From Firmicutes bacterium CAG:24053_14 (GTDB taxonomy: Bacteria; Bacillota; Clostridia; Oscillospirales; Oscillospiraceae), in contig MNSZ01000050.1 of NCBI GenBank assembly GCA_001916715.1, positions 22,941 through 74,448 of the forward strand: a stretch of 51,508 nucleotides of DNA, written 5' to 3'. Under the pieces are notes generated by a model. The model was not told the DNA's origin, did not search any database, and worked only from the letters and a program-made list of their open reading frames with translations. Each line of letters begins with the position of its first letter. The first letter of the stretch is position 1. The position numbers were made by a program, and so were the translations under genes. This document shows positions 1-6,847 of this stretch, piece after piece.

Positions 1-1
1 C

Positions 2-124
2 AATGCCTTTAACAAGGAGCTGCTGGCCAGCCATATCCGGGGCTGCGTCGCAAGAGATATCCGCGAGGGCAAGGATGAGGTCATAGACGAGCTTGTTGCG
101 ACATTGCAGAAGCTTATGAAATAA
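2..124 (+). CDS. csoR: CsoR-type copper-sensing repressor, C-terminal fragment
   Basis: Only the last 40 codons are inside the window. The readable frame runs NAFNKELLASHIRGCVARDI and ends ...ATLQKLMK. The H-x-x-x-C arrangement inside ASHIRGCV is the spacing used by CsoR/DUF156 repressors for two of their Cu(I) ligands, and the amphipathic tail with charged residues fits the last helix of the four-helix family. CsoR proteins repress copper export genes until they bind Cu(I). The copper ATPase starts 20 bases after the stop codon, so the two are very likely co-transcribed. The N-terminal Cys ligand is outside the window. A nickel- or formaldehyde-sensing relative (RcnR/FrmR) is less likely given the copper neighbour. 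Confidence 0.8.
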   Translation, partial: NAFNKELLASHIRGCVARDIREGKDEVIDELVATLQKLMK

Positions 125-144
125 AAGAAGGTGTTATAAAAACA

Positions 145-2670
145 ATGGAGCAATACACAGTTACCGGCATGAGCTGCGCCGCCTGCTCGGCGAGAGTCGA
201 AAAGGCGGTGTCGGGCGTTAAGGGCGTAAGCTCCTGCTCGGTCAGCCTGCTGACAAATTCAATGGGAGTCGAAGGAACAGCCACTGCCGAAGATATAATA
301 GCGGCAGTCCGCGCGGCGGGATACGATGCCTCGCCTAAGGGCAGGCAGGAGCCGATCGCAAGAAAGTCTGCCGATGAGGATGCGCTCAGAGACAGAGAAA
401 CGCCGGTTCTGAAAAAGCGGCTTATAGCGTCGCTCGGCTTTTTGATCGTGCTCATGTATGTTTCCATGGGGCACATGATGTGGGGCTGGCCTCTGCCGGG
501 CTTTTTTGACGGAAACCATGTGGCTATGGGCCTTTTGCAGATGCTGCTTACGATCGTAATAATGGTCATAAACCAGAAGTTTTTCATCAGCGGCTTCAAA
601 AGCCTGTGGCACCGCGCGCCTAATATGGATGCGCTTGTCGCGCTGGGCGCAACGGCGGCCTTCGGCTACAGCACGTTTGCGCTGTTTGCCATGACCGATG
701 CTCAGGTAAAGGGCGATGCGGCGGCAGTTATGAGCTATATGCACGAGTTTTACTTTGAGTCGGCGGCCATGATACTTGCTCTCATCACGCTCGGAAAAAT
801 GCTTGAAGCGCGCTCAAAGGGCAAGACCACCGATGCGCTCAAAAGCTTAATGAAGCTTGCGCCCAAAACCGCAACGGTCGAAAGAAACGGCGCGGAAATG
901 ACCGTGCCGATCGAGCAGGTCGCAAAGGACGACGTGTTCCTCGTGCGCCCCGGCGAGAGCATCCCGGTTGACGGTATGGTGATCGACGGCAGCAGTGCCG
1001 TCGATGAATCGACGCTCACCGGCGAGAGCATCCCCGTTGACAAAGCGACCGGAAGTCAGGTCTCGGCCGGAACGATGAATCGCTCGGGCTTTATCCGCTG
1101 CAAGGCGACGCGCGTCGGCGAGGATACGACGCTTTCTCAGATCATCCGCATGGTGAGCGACGCTGCCGCAACTAAAGCGCCGATCGCAAAGGTCGCTGAC
1201 AAGGTCTCGGGCGTATTTGTGCCGGCGGTCATTACGATAGCTGCGATAACCGTTGCCGCATGGCTCATAGCCGGTCAAACGGTTGGCTTTGCACTGGCGC
1301 GCGGCATTTCGGTGCTCGTTATAAGCTGTCCCTGTGCCCTCGGCCTTGCAACGCCTGTTGCCATCATGGTCGGCAACGGAATGGGTGCAAAAAACGGCGT
1401 TCTGTTCAAAACTGCGGTATCGCTCGAGGAAACGGGAAAGGCGCAGATCGTTGCGCTTGATAAGACAGGAACCATAACCCGCGGCGAGCCGCGCGTTACG
1501 GATCTTATCCCGGCAGGCGGCATAAGCGAAACCGAGCTTTTGTCCGCAGCCTACGCGCTCGAGAAAAAAAGCGAGCATCCCTTAGCTCGCGCGATAACTC
1601 AAAGGGCAGAGCAGGAGTGTCTCACGGCTTTTGAGGTCGAGCGCTTTGAAGCCTTGCCCGGAAACGGACTTACCGCGTCGCTTGACGGAGCGGAGCTTCT
1701 CGGCGGCAGCTTCAAATTCATAAGCGGACAGATAGCCGTGCCCGATGAAACGGCAAAAAGAGCCGAGCGCCTGTCCGAGGAAGGGAAAACTCCGCTGCTT
1801 TTTGCACGCGGCGGAGCGCTTATCGGCATAATCGCCGTTGCCGATGTCATAAAGGACGACAGTCCGCAGGCCATAGAGCAGATGCGAAACATGGGCATAC
1901 ACGTTGTTATGCTCACCGGCGATAACGAGCGCACGGCAAAGGCTATCGGCGCAAAAGCCGGCGTGGACGAGGTGATTGCCGGCGTACTTCCCGACGGTAA
2001 GGAGAGCGTCATCCGCAGACTCAAGGAAAAGGGAAAAGTCATCATGGTCGGCGACGGCGTGAACGACGCTCCGGCGCTCACGAGCGCGGATATAGGCATC
2101 GCGATCGGAGCGGGAGCCGACGTTGCGATCGACGCTGCGGACGTGGTGCTGATGAAAAGCCGCCTGTCCGATGTTCCGGCCGCTATCCGCCTCAGCCGCG
2201 CAACGCTGCGGAACATTCACGAAAATCTGTTCTGGGCGTTTATCTATAACATCATCGGCATTCCGCTGGCCGCCGGCGTGTTTATAAGTGTGCTCGGCTG
2301 GCAGCTCAACCCGATGTTTGCCGCGGCAGCAATGAGTCTTTCAAGCTTCAGCGTAGTGACAAACGCTCTGCGCCTGAATCTTTTCAAAATGCACGACCCG
2401 AGCAGAGATCACAAGCTCCGCAAAAAATTAAAAACACCAATCAAAAAGGAGACAAAACAAATGGAAAAGACCATTAAGATCGAAGGCATGATGTGTAATC
2501 ATTGCGAGATGCACGTTAAAAAGGCTCTTGAAGCGCTCGACGGCGTAAAGTCTGCCGAGGTCAGCCACACCGCAGGAACCGCAGTGGTAACTCTGGAAAA
2601 AGCAGTTGCCGACAGTGCCTTGAAGCAGGCCGTTGTCGATCAGGGCTATACCGTGACCGGCATAGAATAA
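145..2670 (+). CDS. copA: Copper-exporting P1B-type ATPase CopA with N- and C-terminal metal-binding domains
   Basis: An 841-residue membrane pump expected to export Cu(I) from the cytoplasm using ATP. Order of parts: an N-terminal heavy-metal-associated domain with GMSCAAC (Cys11, Cys14); membrane helices; an actuator domain with TLTGES; the CPC metal-translocation motif (Cys395-Pro-Cys397); phosphorylation site DKTGT with Asp439; SEHPL in the nucleotide-binding domain; GDGVNDAP from Gly636; then helices carrying FIYN and MSLSS, which are Cu(I)-site residues of the family. A second metal-binding domain, GMMCNHC (Cys784, Cys787), sits at the extreme C-terminus, which is unusual. A ribosome binding site and ATG occur in frame just before it, so a free CopZ-like chaperone may also be made. 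It follows csoR by 20 bases. All catalytic motifs are intact. Confidence 0.95.
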   Translation: MEQYTVTGMSCAACSARVEKAVSGVKGVSSCSVSLLTNSMGVEGTATAEDIIAAVRAAGYDASPKGRQEPIARKSADEDALRDRETPVLKKRLIASLGFLIVLMYVSMGHMMWGWPLPGFFDGNHVAMGLLQMLLTIVIMVINQKFFISGFKSLWHRAPNMDALVALGATAAFGYSTFALFAMTDAQVKGDAAAVMSYMHEFYFESAAMILALITLGKMLEARSKGKTTDALKSLMKLAPKTATVERNGAEMTVPIEQVAKDDVFLVRPGESIPVDGMVIDGSSAVDESTLTGESIPVDKATGSQVSAGTMNRSGFIRCKATRVGEDTTLSQIIRMVSDAAATKAPIAKVADKVSGVFVPAVITIAAITVAAWLIAGQTVGFALARGISVLVISCPCALGLATPVAIMVGNGMGAKNGVLFKTAVSLEETGKAQIVALDKTGTITRGEPRVTDLIPAGGISETELLSAAYALEKKSEHPLARAITQRAEQECLTAFEVERFEALPGNGLTASLDGAELLGGSFKFISGQIAVPDETAKRAERLSEEGKTPLLFARGGALIGIIAVADVIKDDSPQAIEQMRNMGIHVVMLTGDNERTAKAIGAKAGVDEVIAGVLPDGKESVIRRLKEKGKVIMVGDGVNDAPALTSADIGIAIGAGADVAIDAADVVLMKSRLSDVPAAIRLSRATLRNIHENLFWAFIYNIIGIPLAAGVFISVLGWQLNPMFAAAAMSLSSFSVVTNALRLNLFKMHDPSRDHKLRKKLKTPIKKETKQMEKTIKIEGMMCNHCEMHVKKALEALDGVKSAEVSHTAGTAVVTLEKAVADSALKQAVVDQGYTVTGIE
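2444..2463 (+). promoter_or_regulatory. Internal ribosome binding site and ATG for an in-frame CopZ-like product
   Basis: Within copA, the run AAAAGGAG is followed nine bases later by an in-frame ATG at 2461. The 69 codons from this ATG (MEKTIKIEGMMCNHC...) form a complete small copper chaperone of CopZ size. Seen: Shine-Dalgarno, spacing, start and complete domain. Inferred: internal initiation, giving both the fused pump and a soluble chaperone. Alternatively, a former separate copZ was fused by loss of the copA stop codon. Confidence 0.6.
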
Positions 2671-2681
2671 TTTTAGGTATG

Positions 2682-2710
2682 AAAAATCCGCCCCACGGGG
2701 CGGATTTTTT
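2682..2710. terminator. Bidirectional terminator between copA and the zinc-ribbon gene
   Basis: The inverted repeat AAATCCGCCCC / GGGGCGGATTT is flanked by A and T runs on both sides, so it can end transcripts from both convergent genes. Confidence 0.85.
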
Positions 2711-2966
2711 ATGCCTTATCATTCTTGTGAAATATCGGGTGGTCATAGGGATAATCCTCGTAATTTATAAGTATAACGCGGCATTTCGGGCAGTTTAACG
2801 CCGTGACCTCTTTTCCGATGTGCCCATCGGGAAGATACAGTTCATCCTTTGCAAGCCCCGGCAGAGCGGACACAAGCTTTTTCTTTTCGCTCCAGCAAAC
2901 GCCGTCGCGGCTTTGAATGTATCCTGTCAGCAGCTCACCGCCGCAGTACGGGCATATTTTACTCAT
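2709..2966 (-). CDS. Small zinc-ribbon protein (DUF6487-like)
   Basis: An 85-residue soluble protein beginning MSKICPYCGGELLTGYI with a second Cys pair in LNCPKCRVI; together CPYC and CPKC can make one zinc ribbon. The pattern of a GYI-x-S segment followed by WSEKKK after the first ribbon half recalls the DUF6487 family; I assign it by pattern only, and no function is known to me. The start is supported by AAGGAGGTAA seven bases upstream of the ATG. It is the last gene of a leftward run whose other members are secreted or membrane-anchored, but it has no signal peptide itself and may be transcribed separately. Confidence 0.7.
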   Translation of the reverse strand: MSKICPYCGGELLTGYIQSRDGVCWSEKKKLVSALPGLAKDELYLPDGHIGKEVTALNCPKCRVILINYEDYPYDHPIFHKNDKA

Positions 2967-3024
2967 GGCGTTACCTCCTTGTTTTCTTGTATTATATCAA
3001 ACCGTACATGCCGCTGCAACGCCG

Positions 3025-3672
3025 TCAGCTGTAATACTTCACGTCGCTTTGATGCTCCTTCAAAAGCTGCGCGCGGTGGTCGTTATAGTATTGGTCAAAC
3101 TCATCGGTCATCAGCGCATCGTCAACGCTGCCGTTATAGCCGGTTTCGCTGCAAAAATCCTTTCCGAGCTGAATGCGGAGATTTGTTCTTGATATCTGAT
3201 CATACGACTGGTCATAAACCTGCGTCCAGTATTCGTCTATGCTAAGCCCTGCGCCGGAGCAATACTCATCGACCTGCTTTTTGACCTCGGGATAATCGTT
3301 GTAGCTTGCCTTGAGCGAGCCGAGGTTTTCTTCCATCTCGGCCTTGGTTGCTGCAACGCCGCGGCTTTCCGCCTCCTCGACGAGCATCCGCCCTATAAGC
3401 AGACGGTCTATTATGGCGTCCTTTGTGTAATCGCTTGCCTTAACGTTCGGGCTGCCCCCGGCAAGATTTGCGGCTCTCTTTTGGAAATTTACCATGCCCT
3501 GCGTGACCTTGAAGTCCTTGTACTCGGCAAGCACCGTGTCGTCGCTCTGCTTTGAGCTTATGCCCAGTGACTTAAGGAACGATATCTCGTCGCCGAACGA
3601 AACAACGCATATCGAGCAGACTATTATAACCGCCAAAACGGAACATAATATTATTGCGGTTTTCTTTTTCAT
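3025..3672 (-). CDS. Membrane-anchored SurA/PrsA N-domain-like protein
   Basis: A 215-residue protein with an N-terminal signal anchor (MKKKTAIILCSVLAVIIVCS) and an otherwise polar, helical extracytoplasmic part. The pattern LAEYKDFKVTQGMVNFQKR, a block with DAIIDRLLIGRMLVEEAESRGV, and helical segments with conserved acidic and aromatic residues resemble the N-terminal chaperone domain of SurA/PrsA-type foldases. There is no peptidyl-prolyl isomerase domain, so at most it is a chaperone-like protein. The start has AGAGGTGAT upstream. It lies 13 bases downstream of the Cys-rich secreted gene, which suggests an operon. The family call is moderate because the similarity rests on pattern. Confidence 0.6.
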   Translation of the reverse strand: MKKKTAIILCSVLAVIIVCSICVVSFGDEISFLKSLGISSKQSDDTVLAEYKDFKVTQGMVNFQKRAANLAGGSPNVKASDYTKDAIIDRLLIGRMLVEEAESRGVAATKAEMEENLGSLKASYNDYPEVKKQVDEYCSGAGLSIDEYWTQVYDQSYDQISRTNLRIQLGKDFCSETGYNGSVDDALMTDEFDQYYNDHRAQLLKEHQSDVKYYS

Positions 3673-3685
3673 TGATAATCACCTC

Positions 3686-4561
3686 TTAAAAAGTATATGT
3701 TAATTTTACGGAAACGCTGCGTGGAGGAATAAGACCTTCTGCGTATCCAGTTGCTCCAGCTAAAGAGTAACTTGGAATGGGAGACTTTGAAAATTTTCCG
3801 CCAGTGCGACTTGCAGGCATGGGGTTTGAAGCCGGTGCAGATAGCGTATTTGTGTATAACTTTGAATTCGAACTGTTGTAGTAATCTACTTGTGCAGTTG
3901 CGAAAAGGTGTAGTCGGCTTTTTGCTTCGGGTGGAACAGAGTTTTGATTGAAAACGCAAGTAATTTTTGATGAATATGATGTGAAGTTTGAACCGCTCTT
4001 AGAATACTTGCTTTGAAATGTCATTTTTACGGGTACAGGGAACGTCGTAGAAATTGCGGCACCGGAATCTCCATCTAAATAAGAAAGATATAATACGCTG
4101 TTGCCGGTGGCTGACTTGCTTTTGATGTTATATGTACTTATGCAAGAAGAACAGTCAGGATTGATTTGTGGGTCAGTATATTTTACACTGCCGCACTTGC
4201 ATTTTACGCCAACTATGTGGGGGTGCTGTTTAAGAGAAGCGTTTATCTGATCGACGGTAGGGATTGGATAAGAATGAGATCCACATTGCGGACAAGTTCC
4301 ACTACCCCATGAACCGTCACCATGATTCTTAGTGGCATGACCACCAACGTAGACCTTAGTATTACAACTCTTACAGGTTCTAAAATATTTGTGCGGGTGT
4401 GCTACTTCAGAATACTGTACTCCAAGAGCAGTATGAGAACATGTTGCGGTTGTGGTATAGTCAGCAAAAGACGTAGAGATTAATGTAATAGATAAATAAA
4501 TTGAAAAAAGAACTATTATGCATGTTAATAATAGTTTATCATAAGAAACATACTTCTTCAA
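3686..4561 (-). CDS. Secreted Cys/His-rich protein of unknown function
   Basis: A 291-residue protein with an N-terminal hydrophobic segment (LLLTCIIVLFSIYLSITLI) serving as signal peptide or anchor. I do not recognise its function. The first half is rich in Cys and His: HPHKYFRTCKSCNTKVY, GTCPQCGSHSY and KCKCGSVKYTDP contain CxxC or CxC pairs compatible with zinc ribbons. The second half is Ser/Thr/Tyr-rich and beta-like, ending ...SVSVKLTYTF. It begins at a TTG (4559-4561) preceded by AAAGGAG nine bases away; no ATG is close enough to that site. It is 24 bases downstream of the next secreted gene and its base composition is AT-richer than most of the window, which may indicate an accessory origin. 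Confidence 0.6.
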   Translation of the reverse strand: MKKYVSYDKLLLTCIIVLFSIYLSITLISTSFADYTTTATCSHTALGVQYSEVAHPHKYFRTCKSCNTKVYVGGHATKNHGDGSWGSGTCPQCGSHSYPIPTVDQINASLKQHPHIVGVKCKCGSVKYTDPQINPDCSSCISTYNIKSKSATGNSVLYLSYLDGDSGAAISTTFPVPVKMTFQSKYSKSGSNFTSYSSKITCVFNQNSVPPEAKSRLHLFATAQVDYYNSSNSKLYTNTLSAPASNPMPASRTGGKFSKSPIPSYSLAGATGYAEGLIPPRSVSVKLTYTF

Positions 4562-4585
4562 AAGCTATTACTCCTTTCTTGAACC

Positions 4586-5008
4586 TTAATATTCTGCGAA
4601 CTTGATGAGCGTGATTGGTTCGCTTGTTTTTGCGTATAGCGTGAATGTGGTTATGCAGCGGTAAGAGCCCGAACCGGTGAGCGAAACGGGATGACTTGCT
4701 ATGAGAGTTGATGAATTTGCCGTGAGATACAGGTAATTGTCCGATGTGCCGACGTTTACTCTGACCCATTTTGTGCCGACTTTTTTATCAATGCATGTTT
4801 TTGACGTAATCTTGGTTACGTCACGGTTTCCCATACACTTTAGCTTAACAGAAGCTTTGCCATTTTCACTGATTAAAAAAACAACAGTCGGCTTTGACGA
4901 ATATAAGCTCTGCGGCTCGGCCTCATCGGTCGGCTGTGCGGCGTATGCCGAAACAGACGCACCGATCATGATGATAAAACTCAGCATAAGACATGCTATT
5001 CTTTTCAT
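4586..5008 (-). CDS. Small secreted protein of unknown function
   Basis: A 140-residue protein with a classical signal peptide (MKRIACLMLSFIIMIGASVS, cleavage probably after AYA) and a mature part rich in beta-forming residues: VVFLISENGKASVKLKCMG, KWVRVNVGTSDNYLYL and GSGSYRCITTFTLYA. Two mature Cys residues could form a disulfide. The layout is that of small beta-sandwich extracellular proteins common in gut Clostridia. The start is supported by AGGAGGG eight bases upstream. It is the promoter-proximal gene of the leftward secreted-protein run and is divergent from the ECF sigma factor gene, which makes it a candidate member of that sigma regulon. Confidence 0.6.
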   Translation of the reverse strand: MKRIACLMLSFIIMIGASVSAYAAQPTDEAEPQSLYSSKPTVVFLISENGKASVKLKCMGNRDVTKITSKTCIDKKVGTKWVRVNVGTSDNYLYLTANSSTLIASHPVSLTGSGSYRCITTFTLYAKTSEPITLIKFAEY

Positions 5009-5049
5009 GCTTTATCCCTCCTTTCTTTCTTGTTTTTTGCCCTCTGCTT

Positions 5050-5088
5050 ATATAGACAGGAAAAAACGAAAATACAGGACACATTTTT
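5050..5088 (-). promoter_or_regulatory. Candidate ECF-sigma-type promoter of the secreted-protein run
   Basis: On the minus strand the motif TCCTGT occurs twice, 18 bp apart (plus-strand ACAGGA at 5056-5061 and 5074-5079), the downstream copy running into CTATATAA. No sigma-A -35 is present. The spacing and the neighbouring ECF sigma gene suggest an ECF-dependent promoter; this is inference. Confidence 0.35.
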
Positions 5089-5116
5089 CGAAAAAATTTT
5101 AAAATTTTTTCGGGGG

Positions 5117-5145
5117 TTGAAAAAAGAGGAAGAATCATATACACT
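5117..5145 (+). promoter_or_regulatory. Sigma-A-like promoter of the ECF sigma gene
   Basis: TTGAAA and TACACT separated by 17 bp, ending 23 bases before the start codon of the sigma factor gene. Confidence 0.55.
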
Positions 5146-5168
5146 GAAATTGACAGGGGGGAGCAGCC

Positions 5169-5753
5169 TTGCTTATGCTTTATGCCGCCGTTATTGACGA
5201 TGCGGAGGATATAAAGAAGTTCGAAAAGATATATTACGAATATCGCGAGCAGATGTTTTTTGTCGCAAATAAAATACTGCGCGATTCATACGAGGCAGAG
5301 GATGCGGTGCAGAATGCACTGCTGGGGATAGCGCGCAGCATAAGGACGCTGCCGGATGACGACGCTTGCCTTGTGCGCGCGTATACGCTCACAGCGGCAA
5401 AAAATGCGGCGCTGAACATGCTGCCCGAAAAGCAGCGGCGAGATAAAATGCTGCATATTGACACCGTTGACGAGCACAATGCGTCGTATGACGAAAGTGC
5501 GTTCGACCGCATCGCGGCGTCGGAGGATGTTGAAATGCTCTCGCGCGCGATGAGCCGCATGCCGGATATATACAGGGATGTTCTGCTCCTGCACTGCGTA
5601 TGCGGCCTTAAGGTCGGGCAGACGGCGGATATTCTCGGCCGGAAAAAGACTACGGTCGATAAGCAGCTTGGCCGGGCGCGCAAGCTGCTCGTGAGGTTCT
5701 GCGCGGAAGATGGGGTGGTGTTTGAACATGGAAAAAACAAGGCCGGCGTTTGA
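5169..5753 (+). CDS. ECF-type RNA polymerase sigma factor
   Basis: A 194-residue sigma-70 family protein that should direct RNA polymerase to a small regulon. The region 2 pattern is visible in FEKIYYEYREQMFFVANKIL followed by DSYEAEDAVQNALLGIARSI, and region 4 in MPDIYRDVLLLHCVCGLKVG with the helix-turn-helix TADILGRKKTTVDKQLGRAR. Length fits the ECF class, which lacks regions 1 and 3. The chosen start is TTG at 5169, six bases after GGGGGAG; an ATG two codons later is possible. The anti-sigma gene overlaps its 3' end by 26 bases. The divergent secreted genes are plausible targets. Confidence 0.85.
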   Translation: MLMLYAAVIDDAEDIKKFEKIYYEYREQMFFVANKILRDSYEAEDAVQNALLGIARSIRTLPDDDACLVRAYTLTAAKNAALNMLPEKQRRDKMLHIDTVDEHNASYDESAFDRIAASEDVEMLSRAMSRMPDIYRDVLLLHCVCGLKVGQTADILGRKKTTVDKQLGRARKLLVRFCAEDGVVFEHGKNKAGV

Positions 5754-6492
5754 AAATGCTATTTTGGACAGCGTCTTGAGCGACTTTGACGATGTTCCGC
5801 CCTCGGAGAGCATAGGGCATGAGTTTTCGCCGGAGTTTGAGCTGAAAGCACAAAAGCTGATCAAAAAAAGCGGCTCGAATGCGTGGCACTGCGTGAACAC
5901 GGCGGCCAAAAGGCTGCTGATAGCGGCAATAATCGCGGCTCTGCTCACAGGAACGGTTCTCGCCGTCCCGGCGCTGAGAGAGGGGCTTATTAAATTCTTT
6001 ATCCATGATAACGGCAGCATGTATTTCTTCACGGTTGACCGGGATGTGATCCAAAACGCGCCGGAGGAAATAGAAACCGTATATACTCTTGGGTATCTGC
6101 CGGATGGGTACGACGCAATTGCCGAATGCGTTTGCAATAAATATGTTTCTTTCAACTACATGAACGAAAACAGCGATATTATTTGGCTTGATCAGGAGCT
6201 TGTAACGGGCGATCCGCGCAACACGCTCGGCGGCCTGTCGGATTCGGAGCGCTCAACGCTTGAGCATATCGAGCTTAACGGATATAAGGTCGTCAGGATA
6301 AGCCACGAGGACGGCGAGATCGAGTTTTTGTGGACGGATAACGAGTATTTTTTCAATCTGTTTTGCAGCAATGTAAGCCCCGATGAGGCGGAAAAAATAT
6401 TCTTCGGCATTATCCCCGACGCCGAATTGACCGATACGGTCAAAAACGGGGGAGAGATCAACACGGGAAAATTTGCCGACGATCAAAACTGA
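5728..6492 (+). CDS. Membrane anti-sigma factor with DUF4367-type extracellular domain
   Basis: A 254-residue single-pass membrane protein. Residues 1-60 are cytoplasmic and likely hold the sigma factor; the hydrophobic helix LLIAAIIAALLTGTVLAVPA crosses the membrane near residues 63-82; the outside part has YTLGYLPDGYDAIAE, IIWLDQ, IELNGYKVVRIS and FLWTDNEYFFNL, the usual layout of DUF4367 domains. Such proteins sequester the neighbouring ECF sigma factor until an envelope signal is sensed. I start it at the ATG at 5728 behind GGGGTGG, giving a 26-base overlap with the sigma gene and implying translational coupling. What it senses cannot be read from the sequence. Confidence 0.8.
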   Translation: MEKTRPAFENAILDSVLSDFDDVPPSESIGHEFSPEFELKAQKLIKKSGSNAWHCVNTAAKRLLIAAIIAALLTGTVLAVPALREGLIKFFIHDNGSMYFFTVDRDVIQNAPEEIETVYTLGYLPDGYDAIAECVCNKYVSFNYMNENSDIIWLDQELVTGDPRNTLGGLSDSERSTLEHIELNGYKVVRISHEDGEIEFLWTDNEYFFNLFCSNVSPDEAEKIFFGIIPDAELTDTVKNGGEINTGKFADDQN

Positions 6493-6498
6493 ATTTTG

Positions 6499-6532
6499 CG
6501 CCCTTTTTCCTCGGCGAAAAAGGGCGTTTTCT
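6499..6532 (+). terminator. Terminator of the sigma/anti-sigma operon
   Basis: The inverted repeat CGCCCTTTTTC / GAAAAAGGGCG is followed by TTTTC. It separates the sigma operon from the cobalamin-controlled operon. Confidence 0.85.
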
Positions 6533-6533
6533 G

Positions 6534-6562
6534 TTGTGCGGAAACGATAATGCTGATATAAT
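6534..6562 (+). promoter_or_regulatory. Promoter of the cobalamin-riboswitch operon
   Basis: TTGTGC, 17 bp, then TGATATAAT (extended -10). Transcription should begin just before the riboswitch. Confidence 0.7.
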
Positions 6563-6573
6563 TAATCTGAATG

Positions 6574-6730
6574 TGCCTTGCGGTGCCGCTCGACGCGGCC
6601 TAACAAGGAATTCGGTGCAAATCCGAAGCAGTCCCGCTGCCGTGAATGGCGACGAGGGCGCAGATGCCACTGTTTTTATGGGAAGGCGCGCCCGAGATTG
6701 ACCCATGAGCCGGAAGACTTGCCGCAAAAG
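6574..6730 (+). promoter_or_regulatory. Cobalamin riboswitch
   Basis: Family hallmarks are present in order: GGTGCAAATCCGAAGCAG, the core GTCCCGCTGCCGTGA, and the B12 box GCCGGAAGACTTGCC near the 3' end. The closing helix pairs TTGCGG (6578-6583) with CCGCAA (6722-6727). Cobalamin riboswitches usually lower expression of B12 uptake or synthesis genes when the cofactor is plentiful. No intrinsic terminator is visible between the aptamer and the first large gene, and a strong ribosome binding site follows the aptamer by 15 bases, so control at translation of the leader ORF is likely (inference). Confidence 0.93.
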
Positions 6731-6760
6731 CGCATTTGAAATCCAAAGGAGGTGGGATAT

Positions 6761-6802
6761 ATGCGCGAGGACGCATGGACGCTCAACATTACCTACGAGT
6801 AG
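6761..6802 (+). CDS. 13-codon leader ORF behind the cobalamin riboswitch
   Basis: AAAGGAGGTGGGATAT leads directly into ATG and thirteen sense codons (MREDAWTLNITYE) before TAG. The ribosome binding site is stronger than that of the following gene, and the ORF is in the same frame as that gene, separated by the stop and 45 bases. It is too short to be an enzyme. It could couple riboswitch control to downstream translation, or be a vestige of an earlier start. Coding status is unproven. Confidence 0.4.
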   Translation: MREDAWTLNITYE

Positions 6803-6847
6803 GGCGGCTGCGAAAGACGATAAACTAAACTTACTTGGAGGATAACT

